This document shows positions 8,952-16,631 of a stretch of DNA of 38,085 nucleotides, in pieces. The stretch's first letter is position 1; every line of letters begins with the position of its first letter. The translations under genes and the position numbers were made by a program. The notes beneath the pieces were generated by a model. It saw only the letters and a list, made by a program, of their open reading frames with translations. It made no database searches and was not told the origin of the DNA. Location of the stretch: NCBI GenBank assembly GCA_964195005.1, contig CAXMOO010000059.1:1-38085 (forward strand). Reading direction: 5' to 3'. The stretch is from JAUXLW01 sp964195005. Its GTDB lineage: Bacteria > Actinomycetota > Acidimicrobiia > Spongiisociales > SHLN01.

Positions 8952-9755
8952 GTGAGAAGAGCTGTTGCGGGCTGCCTAGCGGTGCTGATCATGCTGGTGT
9001 TGAGCAGTCCGGCCTGGGCGCAACAGGAGATCGCCGATGCGCTGCGGAACGACCCGGTATATGTCGCATCCGGTGCCGAGGACGTAGATCGTGCCTCTTT
9101 GCAACGGTCAATCGACGAGGCCGCCGCCTCGGGCATAGATTTAAGGGTCGTAATTCTGGCCGGAGGGAATGCCGAGCAAACTGCCGAGTCGCTCAAGGAT
9201 GAACTCGGAGCAACGGTGCTTGTCTTCACGCCCGACGCCTTTTTTGTCTCCAGCGACGAAGTCGGGCAAGGACGGCTCGGAGACGCTCTCGAATCTGCGG
9301 CCGATGAACTGGGCAGCCTCGATACCGCCGCCGGTGTGGACGCTCTGGTCAAGGATTTGGTGGCCGAGAGCAGCGGAGGGATCTCTGTCGGCTGGGTCGT
9401 GTTCATTGGCGGCGTGGTCATGTTGCTGGTTGGTATCGGCGGCCGAATGTGGGAGGTCCGCACACGGGCGAGTCGGCAGGCCAGGCGAAGGGAACGCCGC
9501 CGGGCGGAGCTCTCGCTGAGAGCTCAAGCCACGGGAGGCCAGGTGGTGGAGTTGAGTGACGCCGTGCAGCTGGCCGAGTCCAAAGAGGTGTCTGGCAGGT
9601 ACGCCCGGGCCGCGGCGATTTTCAATGACCTTGACAGAGAGCTGGCCGGGGCCGCCTCTATGAAAGATCTGGATGGCGTGGCCGAGCGGCTGAGCGAGGC
9701 CGATTCGCTGCTCGCTGAAGTGCGACGGGCGGTCCGGCCTGGACGGGAGAATTGA
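8952..9755 (+). CDS. TPM-domain (DUF6676/Rv1476-like) membrane protein
   Basis: A 267-residue protein. It opens with a signal peptide ending SSPAWA-QQ. Residues about 28-125 form a TPM-like extracytoplasmic domain (VYVASGAEDV, RVVILAGGNAE, ATVLVFTPDAFFVSS). One TM follows at about 139-160 (WVVFIGGVVMLLVGIGG), then a basic stop-transfer stretch and a helical cytoplasmic tail of about 100 residues (SGRYARAAAIFNDLDREL). The layout matches the actinobacterial DUF6676/Rv1476 group, whose function is not known. Start is GTG at 8952 behind GAGGGAG, a good ribosome site. The stop ends two bases before the convergent small gene's stop. Confidence 0.82.
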   Translation: MRRAVAGCLAVLIMLVLSSPAWAQQEIADALRNDPVYVASGAEDVDRASLQRSIDEAAASGIDLRVVILAGGNAEQTAESLKDELGATVLVFTPDAFFVSSDEVGQGRLGDALESAADELGSLDTAAGVDALVKDLVAESSGGISVGWVVFIGGVVMLLVGIGGRMWEVRTRASRQARRRERRRAELSLRAQATGGQVVELSDAVQLAESKEVSGRYARAAAIFNDLDRELAGAASMKDLDGVAERLSEADSLLAEVRRAVRPGREN

Positions 9756-9756
9756 G

Positions 9757-10014
9757 CTAAGACTCCAGAATGAACCTGGCGTAATACTCCGGCCAGGCCT
9801 CGCTGCTGCCCTCGGCCTCATGAGCCTTTACTGCCGCCAATAGCAGGTAGACGATTTCGCTCCGGGTCGGTTGCCGTCCGAGGTAGTCCGGCAGCTTGTC
9901 CTCGAGGTACTCGGCGTACCACAGCGGCCATTCCGGGTCGTCGCCGTCGGTTTTGATGAAAGCCTGGTGGTGATCATGACCGGCCTGGCGGGGGATATCT
10001 GGCAGCGCTTTCAT
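9757..10014 (-). CDS. Small conserved hypothetical protein (85 aa), Trp/Tyr-rich
   Basis: From ATG 10014 (CAGGA just upstream) the frame encodes 85 residues; an upstream extension is possible but is Arg/Pro-rich and looks non-coding. The protein contains HDHHQAFIKTDGDDPEWP, then LWYAEYLEDKLPDYLG, RSEIVYLLLAAVKAHEAE and a Trp/Tyr-rich end (AWPEYYARFILES). From memory, similar short DPxWPxWYA proteins are widespread in actinobacteria without a known function. It has no TM segment or signal and is probably a compact alpha-helical cytoplasmic protein. It is divergent from the methyltransferase gene with 35 bases between starts. Confidence 0.72.
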   Translation of the reverse strand: MKALPDIPRQAGHDHHQAFIKTDGDDPEWPLWYAEYLEDKLPDYLGRQPTRSEIVYLLLAAVKAHEAEGSSEAWPEYYARFILES

Positions 10015-10036
10015 TCCTGGCAGACTACGCCCCGGC

Positions 10037-10043
10037 GGGGAGG
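10037..10043 (+). promoter_or_regulatory. Shine-Dalgarno GGGGAGG that fixes a CTG start
   Basis: GGGGAGG lies six bases before the CTG at 10050. The in-frame stop TAA at 10044 follows it directly, so translation of the methyltransferase frame cannot begin further upstream. Confidence 0.7.
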
Positions 10044-10049
10044 TAACGA

Positions 10050-10769
10050 CTGTTCGGTTCCTATCAGCGGTCGGCCGAGGTTTACGACGTCTTCTACAAC
10101 ACCCTGGTCGACTACGAGGCCAACGCCGGCAAACTACGTGATCTGATTCGCGATCGGACCGAGGATCCTGCGAAGGTGTTGGAGGTGGCATCTGGGACGG
10201 GGGCATACGCCACCTGGCTCGATGAGTGGTTCGACATCACCGGTCTCGACATTTCCCCGGAGATGCTGGCAGTCGCCCGCGTTCGGCTGCCCGACAGCGT
10301 CTTCGTCGAAGCCGACATGACCGATTTTGACCTCGGGCAGGAGTTCGATTTTGTGTTTTGTCTGTTCTCCTCTATTGGGCATCTCACATCCTCCGAGCAA
10401 CTGGTGTCGAGCCTGGCGGCAATGGCGCGACATACTGCCCTCGGAGCGGTGGTCGTGGTCGAGCCATGGCTGACACCGGATGCCTGGCAGGAGGATCGCA
10501 ACCTCACGGTTAACACCGCCGAGGGGGACGACGTAACTGTTGCCCGGGTGGTGAGCTGGGTACGGTCGGGGGACATCGTCACCATGAATTGGGGCTTTGT
10601 TGTGGGTAGGCCCGACGGAGACGTGGAGGCCTACACCGAAGAGCACGTCACCAGGCTGTTCACGCACGAGGAGTATCTCGACGCTTTCACGAGCGCCGGC
10701 CTCGAAGTCGAACGCGACGGGGAGGGCCCGACGGGAAGAGGCCTGTACATCGGGACTAAACCCTCATAG
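10050..10769 (+). CDS. Class I SAM-dependent methyltransferase (apparent CTG start)
   Basis: A 239-residue methyltransferase. The SAM-binding core is VLEVASGTGAYATWL (about 42-56), followed by ITGLDISPEMLAVAR (motif II acidic residue) and FVEADMTDFDL. FCLFSSIGHL is the motif IV region and EPWLTP comes later. Substrate is unknown. The first ordinary start in frame is GTG at 10173, but that would remove about 41 residues including SAEVYDVFYNTLVDYEAN, the typical Y-D-x-x-Y helix of the family, and would begin inside motif I. The only plausible start is CTG at 10050, six bases after GGGGAGG and just after an in-frame TAA. A single-base error in the sequence cannot be excluded. Confidence 0.85.
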   Translation: MFGSYQRSAEVYDVFYNTLVDYEANAGKLRDLIRDRTEDPAKVLEVASGTGAYATWLDEWFDITGLDISPEMLAVARVRLPDSVFVEADMTDFDLGQEFDFVFCLFSSIGHLTSSEQLVSSLAAMARHTALGAVVVVEPWLTPDAWQEDRNLTVNTAEGDDVTVARVVSWVRSGDIVTMNWGFVVGRPDGDVEAYTEEHVTRLFTHEEYLDAFTSAGLEVERDGEGPTGRGLYIGTKPS

Positions 10770-10875
10770 TCGCCCCGTTCGGTCCCGGCGGACGCTGCGC
10801 GAGAGAGGTGTAGACCCACTCCAGGTTCTCGCTAGCTTGGTGGTAACCGGGGCCTACCGAGACGGAACGGGATCA

Positions 10876-11232
10876 ATGGACGAAGAAAAGTCGAGCAAGG
10901 ATCGGGAACGCGAGGAACGCCTGGCCCAACGCGCCCGGCACGAAGAAGACCGCAAGGCCGCGCACGCCCGCCCCGAGGACGAGCGGCTGGCCGCCCGCTC
11001 CCGCCTTAAGGGCCAGCGTAAGGCGGAGGGCGAGCGAGAGCCCAACGATCACGCCGAGCGCGATAGGGCTGAGCGACAACGTCGCGAACAGCGCGAGGTG
11101 GCCGATCGGGCGCGACGTGAGGAGCGCGAAGCGGCCGATCGGGCGCGACGTGTGGAGCGCGAGGTGGCCGATCGGGCGCGACGTGAGGAACGTGATGCGG
11201 CTGATAGGAGACGGCGAGAACGAGATCGCTGA
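10876..11232 (+). CDS. Highly charged helical repeat protein (118 aa), hypothetical
   Basis: From ATG 10876 the frame encodes 118 residues composed almost entirely of Arg, Glu, Asp, Ala, Lys and Gln. It has no hydrophobic core and should form one long charged helix or coiled coil. The second half holds three near-identical 11-residue units (EVADRARREER type) and a decayed fourth. No family recognised. The ribosome site is weak. The frame is preferred over its antisense because it has a clear start, an amphipathic helix pattern, and synonymous change between repeat units (GAG-CGC against GAA-CGT). Still, low-complexity DNA of this kind opens several frames, so its coding status is only likely. 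Confidence 0.5.
   Translation: MDEEKSSKDREREERLAQRARHEEDRKAAHARPEDERLAARSRLKGQRKAEGEREPNDHAERDRAERQRREQREVADRARREEREAADRARRVEREVADRARREERDAADRRRRERDR
11095..11220 (+). repeat. 33-bp tandem repeat encoding an 11-residue helical unit
   Basis: Units at 11095-11127, 11128-11160 and 11161-11193 share the core GGCCGATCGGGCGCGACGT (ADRARR codons); a fourth, diverged unit follows to about 11220. Unit length is a multiple of three, so copy-number change would keep the frame. Confidence 0.85.
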
Positions 11233-11546
11233 GGTCCAGGTGCCGGATTGCCCAACTGCCGGGCAGGAACCATCAAGGCACGATAGGGCGTAGGCGGAAA
11301 CGACTCCCCGGGATTTGGAATCTGGTGGGGTCCTCCCATGGGGGATCGAGTCTCTCCGCCCACACCGGGACCAGCCGGGCACTTTGGAGTGGGCTCAACC
11401 GACATGCCGGGCCCACGGCAATCACCTCGATTCTCGGTAGTCCGGGGCTCTTGCGTATATTTCGGTCAGTGGACGGCAGGGGGGTCACTCCCCGGGGGGT
11501 TGTCCGCGCAGCTGGTCCCTTCCCCTGGTTAAAGCATGGAGAACTA
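11233..11546. other. Non-coding leader region upstream of the glycan cluster
   Basis: 314 bases without a credible gene. It contains a -10-like TATATT at 11456-11461. Downstream of that is a G/C-rich hairpin (GGGG at 11481-11484 with CCCC at 11490-11493) nested within GGAC 11471-11474 / GTCC 11502-11505, about 40-75 bases before the GT4 start. The structure would be in the 5' leader of the carbohydrate operon; I cannot match it to a known riboswitch. Confidence 0.4.
11456..11461 (+). promoter_or_regulatory. Possible -10 element of the glycan operon
   Basis: TATATT, AT-rich against a GC-rich background, 86 bases before the GT4 start codon. No good -35 hexamer at 16-18 bases upstream, so this is tentative. 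Confidence 0.3.
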
Positions 11547-12746
11547 ATGAGTCGTGAAGCCGGAGTAGTTTCGATCGGGTTTCTCAGCACCTACCCGCCC
11601 ACGTCCTGCGGGATCGCGACCTTCACGGCTGCCCTGCGCCAGGCCATTTCCGACGAGCGCGGCTCTGACGACGGCCTGGGCGTAGTGCGCTTGATGGATG
11701 ATCCAACTGCCGACGCCGGACCGGAAATCGTATACGAACATCCTAACGGCGATCGTTCCTCCCTCCAGAGGGCCATCGAAACGCTCAACCAGTTCGACGT
11801 CGTGATCGTCCAACACGAGTTCGGGATCTACGGCGGGCCCGATGGGGTGGAGGTGTTGGATTTCCTCTCGGGCCTTGACATCCCGGCGATCGTCTCGCTC
11901 CATACGGTGCTCACCCGGCCCAGCTCGAGCCAGCGGTCGATCCTGGAGAGCCTGTCGGCTCTAACTGAGCGAACCGTGGTTATGAGCGATACTGCTCGTC
12001 GGCGTCTCGTAAATGGCTACGACGTCGACCCTGCTTCGGTCCGTGTCATTCCACACGGGGCGGGAACGAGGTTGGGGGGCCCTTCTCTGGCTAACGGAAC
12101 CCGGCCCGTCGTGCTCACGTGGGGCCTCATTGGGCCTGGCAAAGGGTTGGAGATGGCCATCGACGGGTTCGCCAGCCTCAAGGACATCCATCCGCTACCT
12201 CGCTATGTCATTTTGGGCAAGACCCATCCCAAGGTCCAGGCTTCACAAGGCGACGCCTATCTCAACGGGCTGATCAGCCGGGTCAATGACCTCGATTTGG
12301 GCGACATTGTCGAGTTCGACGGGCGGTACCTCGACCTCGAAAGCCTTGCTCGGGCGGTTCGGCGAGCCGATGTGGTCGTGCTGCCGTACGAATCCACCGA
12401 GCAGGTCACGTCCGGGGTGCTGGTGGAGGCAATCGCCGCCGGCAAGCCGGTAATCGCCACCACTTTCCCTCACGCTACCGAGCTACTGAGTACCGGCGCC
12501 GGCATCGTGGTTCCACACGATGATCCCCCAGCCTTGGCGGCAGCCCTCCGTGAGGTGCTGGCTCAGCCGGGGCGGGCGGCCGAGATGGCGACAGAGGCGC
12601 GGAGGATCGCTGCGACTTTGTATTGGCCCGCAATCGCGGAGAGGTATGACAATATGGCAGCGAAGCTGCTGGCGCGTCACCGGGCGACCCGCCTGCACGC
12701 CGAGACCGTGGCGCAACAGAAGGACTACCTTGCTGCCGCAGGCTGA
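11547..12746 (+). CDS. Glycosyltransferase family 4 (GT-B fold)
   Basis: A 399-residue GT4-type retaining glycosyltransferase. The N-terminal domain starts with SIGFLSTYPPTSCGIATFT, and VIVQHEFGIYGGPDG follows; the linker has VIPHGAG and the C-terminal donor-binding domain has ILGKTHPK, VVLPYESTEQVTSGVLVEAIAAGKPVI and a final helix. Typical role: transfer of a sugar from an NDP- or GDP-sugar in the cytoplasm. ATG 11547 is chosen because GGAG lies seven bases upstream and the family N-terminus begins there. An upstream extension in the same frame lacks family sequence. The next gene begins inside the last 17 bases, so the two are co-translated. Confidence 0.9.
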   Translation: MSREAGVVSIGFLSTYPPTSCGIATFTAALRQAISDERGSDDGLGVVRLMDDPTADAGPEIVYEHPNGDRSSLQRAIETLNQFDVVIVQHEFGIYGGPDGVEVLDFLSGLDIPAIVSLHTVLTRPSSSQRSILESLSALTERTVVMSDTARRRLVNGYDVDPASVRVIPHGAGTRLGGPSLANGTRPVVLTWGLIGPGKGLEMAIDGFASLKDIHPLPRYVILGKTHPKVQASQGDAYLNGLISRVNDLDLGDIVEFDGRYLDLESLARAVRRADVVVLPYESTEQVTSGVLVEAIAAGKPVIATTFPHATELLSTGAGIVVPHDDPPALAAALREVLAQPGRAAEMATEARRIAATLYWPAIAERYDNMAAKLLARHRATRLHAETVAQQKDYLAAAG

Positions 12747-13827
12747 GTCGGAGCCCGCGGTCGGCGATGGCCCGGTTGAGCAGGTCGGGTCGGCGGGCCA
12801 GAACCGCACCGGCAAGTTGCCGAGGCCCCGGTTCGATCATCTCAGACGGCTCACTACCCATCTGGGCGTCTGGGAGCACGCGCATTTCACCACTCCCCGT
12901 CCCGAGCACGGTTACTGCACCGACGACAACGCTCGGGCGCTCATCGTCATCTGTCGTCAGCCGGAGGGCTCCGCCGACCTGGTACAACTGGCTGAGACCT
13001 ACCTGACGTTCCTCGAGCAAGCACAGCTGCCCGGTGGCGGATTTCACAACCGACGCCGCTCGGATGGAGCCTGGGCAGACGAGGTGGGTTCCGATGACTC
13101 GCAAGGGCGGGCTTTGTGGGCACTCGGCTCTGTTGCCAACCGTGGCCCGACGCCATCGATGCGCCGGGCAGGGCTGGACTTGTTCACCCGGAGCAGCGAC
13201 TTCGACTCGCAGTATCCGCGGTCAAATGCCTATGCGGTGCTTGGCGCTGCCGAAATGCTCCGGGCGGCGCCGGAACACGAGCCTGCGTGGAAAATCCTCG
13301 AACGATGCGCGGGCCGCATACCCGTGGTCCCTCATGATGCTCGGTGGCCGTGGCCCGAAGACCGCCTCGCCTATGACAACGCACGTATCCCCGAGGCGCT
13401 TATGGCCGCCGGCGTGTGCACCGGCGACGACTTCCTCCTGGACAGCGGGCTCCGTCTTCTCGAGTGGCTGGTGGGAATCGAAACGCGCCGCGGCTACTTC
13501 AGCTTCGCGCCCGTGGGGGGATGGGCACCAGGTGAGCGTCGACCCGGTTTCGACCAGCAGCCCATCGAGGCAGCGGCAATGGCTGATGCCTGCAGCCGGG
13601 CCTTCTCGCTCACCGGCGACAAGCGGTGGAGGGACCTGGTCGAGCGCGCCGCGCGCTGGTTCGTGGGTGACAACGACGGAGAGGCCTTGCTTTACGACAC
13701 GACGACGGGGGGAGGCCGGGACGGCCTCACTCCCCGGGGAACCAACCTGAACCAGGGAGCGGAGTCGACACTGGCCGCCCTCGCCGCGCTCCAGCAAGCA
13801 CAAGCCCTTTCCGATCACAGCGACTGA
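12730..13827 (+). CDS. Alpha/alpha-barrel glycosidase-like protein of the GT4-GH130 cluster
   Basis: From TTG 12730, five bases after AGAAGGA, the frame encodes 365 residues. It overlaps the GT4 gene by 17 bases. The protein is largely helical with repeated aromatic/acidic motifs: FDHLRRLTTHLGVWEHA, HGYCTDDNARALI, GFHNRR, SQYPRSNAYAVLGAAEML and WPWPEDRLAYDNARIPEALM. This pattern fits six-hairpin (alpha/alpha)6 barrels such as many glycosidases and epimerases. I do not know its activity. Proteins like it tend to sit between a GT4 and a GH130 enzyme, and here it does, suggesting a shared oligosaccharide substrate. No signal peptide. Confidence 0.75.
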   Translation: MLPQAESEPAVGDGPVEQVGSAGQNRTGKLPRPRFDHLRRLTTHLGVWEHAHFTTPRPEHGYCTDDNARALIVICRQPEGSADLVQLAETYLTFLEQAQLPGGGFHNRRRSDGAWADEVGSDDSQGRALWALGSVANRGPTPSMRRAGLDLFTRSSDFDSQYPRSNAYAVLGAAEMLRAAPEHEPAWKILERCAGRIPVVPHDARWPWPEDRLAYDNARIPEALMAAGVCTGDDFLLDSGLRLLEWLVGIETRRGYFSFAPVGGWAPGERRPGFDQQPIEAAAMADACSRAFSLTGDKRWRDLVERAARWFVGDNDGEALLYDTTTGGGRDGLTPRGTNLNQGAESTLAALAALQQAQALSDHSD

Positions 13828-13930
13828 ACCAGCCGGATACGCTGGCCAAGGCCCCCGCGGCGCTCTAGGCTCACATTTCGCGTTCTCAGGCCGATACCCG
13901 GACGGAACCGTCTAACGATTGACGTACCGC

Positions 13931-15403
13931 ATGAAGCCCATCTCCATCACCCGCCGACGAGTTCGCTTCGTACCGGACACGCACCGGGTCATAGCCAAGC
14001 CGTACCTGCCGGGAGAGCAGGTTTTCCCGGATGGACAGTCGCGGGTTGAGCTTGTCATCAAGCGGATCCTGGCCATGCCAGAAAGTGAAGTGGCGTCGAC
14101 GCTGGCCGGTGTGCGGGAGCGTTTCGCAGATAGGCACATGGGCCTCGACAGCATTCTGGAGGGCAACTTCGCGGTGGTGGCCGACCACATAGACAACCCC
14201 GACGACCTCTCTCCGGAACGACGGCTACTCATCGGCGGCTACTTCACTCGCGAGTACTCGATCGAGGCGGCTGCCCTCACCAATCCATCGATTGTCCCGG
14301 CTCCCGATCAGTCTGGCCTGAGTTCAGGGGAACAGCGGTTCATCATGAGTCTCCGGGCGGTTGGCGAGGGGCACATCTCGTCCATCGAGTTTCGTTCTGG
14401 CGTGGTTGACGTGAGCGGAAAGATAACTATGGAGAAACCGAGCCGATATGCGACGACCGGCGACCGCAGGTCCCCTACCTACGACAAACATGTCTTCTTC
14501 GCCAAGCTAGAGGAGCTGGACGCGTTCAACGACATCGCCCGCATGTGCCTTGATCCGCTGCCCTCTCAATTCACTTTCGAGCAGCTCGAGACGGCAATTT
14601 TGGAGCTCGACCGCCGGGGCGTGGATCGTGCTATCGCCTTCCAGACAACCAAGATCATCCACTGGCTGGCGTCGTCTAACTACGAGAGCACCTTTCCGGC
14701 GGGGTCGGAGATTTCGGAAAGAGTGATCTTCCCGGCAGGACCCACCGAGAGCCACGGGATGGAGGACGCCCGCTTCGTGCGTTTCACCGATGACGACGGG
14801 ACCGTGATGTATTACGCCACCTACACCGCGTACGACGGGACCCAGATCCTTCCCCAGCTCATAGAAACCAGGGACTTCGTCTCCTTCCGAATCGCCACCC
14901 TCAATGGGAACTCCGCCCAGAACAAGGGCATTGCCTTCTTTCCGCGCAAGATCGACGGCCGATACGCTGCGCTGTCCCGCCAGGACAACGAGAACAACTA
15001 CCTCATGCTCTCAGACAACGTGCGGTTCTGGAACGACACCGAGAAGATCCAGATCCCCGACCGGCCGTGGGAACTCATGCAGATCGGCAATTGCGGGTCC
15101 CCGCTTGAAACCGAGGCCGGTTGGCTGGTGATCACGCACGGGGTTGGGCCGCTGCGGCGGTACACCCTGGGAGCCATCCTTCTTGACCTGCAGGATCCAT
15201 GTCGGGTCCTTGGTCATCTCAAGGACCCGCTTCTGGCACCCAATGAGGACGAGCGCGAAGGGTACGTACCCAACGTCCTCTATTCATGCGGCAGCATGCT
15301 TCATGGCGATCTTCTCATCCTCCCCTACGGCTTCTCGGACGCCGGAGCGGGCATCGCCACCGCCTCCCTCGACGACCTTCTGACCCGCCTCACGGAGAAG
15401 TGA
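13931..15403 (+). CDS. GH130-family glycoside phosphorylase/hydrolase (mannoside-acting type)
   Basis: A 490-residue GH130 five-bladed beta-propeller. The N-terminus has ITRRRVRFVPD and RVIAKPYLPG, the core has GPTESHGMEDARFVRF with the expected catalytic Asp279, and later blades have YYATYTAYDG, NKGIAFFPRKIDGRYAALSRQD and VLYSCG. GH130 enzymes mostly phosphorolyse beta-mannosides such as mannosyl-glucose or beta-1,2/1,4-mannobiose; some hydrolyse them. The subgroup cannot be settled by eye. ATG 13931 is preferred over TTG 13919 because family similarity begins at ITRR; neither has a good ribosome site. 103 bases separate it from the previous gene. Its 3' end overlaps the convergent GH5-like gene by 14 bases. 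Confidence 0.88.
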   Translation: MKPISITRRRVRFVPDTHRVIAKPYLPGEQVFPDGQSRVELVIKRILAMPESEVASTLAGVRERFADRHMGLDSILEGNFAVVADHIDNPDDLSPERRLLIGGYFTREYSIEAAALTNPSIVPAPDQSGLSSGEQRFIMSLRAVGEGHISSIEFRSGVVDVSGKITMEKPSRYATTGDRRSPTYDKHVFFAKLEELDAFNDIARMCLDPLPSQFTFEQLETAILELDRRGVDRAIAFQTTKIIHWLASSNYESTFPAGSEISERVIFPAGPTESHGMEDARFVRFTDDDGTVMYYATYTAYDGTQILPQLIETRDFVSFRIATLNGNSAQNKGIAFFPRKIDGRYAALSRQDNENNYLMLSDNVRFWNDTEKIQIPDRPWELMQIGNCGSPLETEAGWLVITHGVGPLRRYTLGAILLDLQDPCRVLGHLKDPLLAPNEDEREGYVPNVLYSCGSMLHGDLLILPYGFSDAGAGIATASLDDLLTRLTEK

Positions 15404-16631
15404 TTCCTTCGCTCTCCCGGTAGCGACCGTAGAGGCGTGAAAGATTCCTAGCCGGGTCCTGCCAGTAGTCATCGGGTTCGATGTCAATCCACTCGTAGCT
15501 GCCGGGAACCTCCCCCCGGTCGGCATCGGCGAACGCCGCTACGGACGAAACGGAAGGTTTGGGGCTTCCGTCGGCGCGCCACAGCCCAAAGAAACGTTCG
15601 TGGACCGCTTCGTCGAGCGGCGGATCGCTCCAGATGGCGGGCCGGTAGTCCGAGTAGCACCACAGCATGGCCCCCGCGCACCCGGCGCGTTGCAGTTCAA
15701 CCAATGCCCGATGCGTGTATGCGGCGGCAGCCTCCTCCTCGACAAGTGGGGAGCTGCTCTGTCGCAAGGCGCTCATGGCGCCCGGATCAGAGGGCCGGTA
15801 GGTGGGCAGGCCGAATTCTGAAAATAGGAGCTCACGACCGTCTCCCAACCAGCGGGTGACGTGGGCCAAGAACGGCAGCAGATGCTCATCCGTCGGGCCC
15901 TTGGCCCAGCCGGCGTAGATCGGATAGCCGTGCATGCAGAGGAAGTCGCAGAACTCGGAGGCTTCCGCCGGTCCGAGCTTGCGGTCCTCTTCCAGATCCT
16001 CCATGTGCAGGCCAACCGTGATGAGAACCGCCTGGTCGGCATTATGGATCGCATCTGTGATGCGACTCAGCCATGCCCGGGCGGACGACCGACTGGGCGG
16101 CACCACGCAGTTGGAATTCTCGTTGCCGAGATCCCACGCCCACAAGGCGTCGTGGCCGGAGAGCGCGGTGGCTGCCTCTCTCGCCAACAAAGCGTGAGCC
16201 CCGGTAATTGCAGTGTCTGTGTACCAGTTGCGCAATCCGGGGTTGGCGACGCGCCCGCCGGACATCACCCGGAAACGGCCGCCGCCTTCCGGCCCGCCCA
16301 CCGCCCACGGGGGGATCCAGTTGACGCCGCTCATGTGTCCCGTAAAGAGGGTCGGCATGATTACCAGGCCGGCCTGGTCCGCAAGATCCGCCACGGTGAC
16401 AAGGCGCTGGAGCAACCCGGCATTCACGGTTTCGGGGGCAGGCTGGAAATCCTCCCAGAGCAGCGACAACCTGACTGAGTCGAATCCGCTTGCCGCAATC
16501 CGGGCGAAGTCGGCGCCGACTTCGGCGCCGTCGAAGTCTGTCCACCAGCCCATCGCGGTGCGGGCCGGCCAATAGTTGACACCGAGTCGAAAGCTGTTGG
16601 ATTGATCGGGTGGTTTGGTGTCAGCTGGCAT
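15390..16631 (-). CDS. GH5-like glycoside hydrolase (clan A TIM barrel)
   Basis: A 413-residue clan GH-A barrel. The first strand carries LGVNYWPARTAMGWW, followed by FDSVRLSLLWEDFQP. The acid/base motif is LGNEN (Glu171) and the nucleophile motif is LFSEFGLP (Glu272); MHGYPIYAGWA lies on an intermediate strand. This is the pattern of GH5/mannanase-like retaining enzymes. There is no signal peptide, so it likely acts on intracellular oligosaccharides, in keeping with the GH130 enzyme next door. Its ATG lies inside the last 11 bases of the upstream GT4 gene, so it is translated from the same transcript. Confidence 0.82.
   Translation of the reverse strand: MPADTKPPDQSNSFRLGVNYWPARTAMGWWTDFDGAEVGADFARIAASGFDSVRLSLLWEDFQPAPETVNAGLLQRLVTVADLADQAGLVIMPTLFTGHMSGVNWIPPWAVGGPEGGGRFRVMSGGRVANPGLRNWYTDTAITGAHALLAREAATALSGHDALWAWDLGNENSNCVVPPSRSSARAWLSRITDAIHNADQAVLITVGLHMEDLEEDRKLGPAEASEFCDFLCMHGYPIYAGWAKGPTDEHLLPFLAHVTRWLGDGRELLFSEFGLPTYRPSDPGAMSALRQSSSPLVEEEAAAAYTHRALVELQRAGCAGAMLWCYSDYRPAIWSDPPLDEAVHERFFGLWRADGSPKPSVSSVAAFADADRGEVPGSYEWIDIEPDDYWQDPARNLSRLYGRYRESEGITSP

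Noticed and set aside
11049..11405. Minus-strand Ser/Arg-rich frames opposite the charged repeat gene
   Set aside because: They are mirror frames of the 33-bp repeats, with no ribosome site and no plausible fold.
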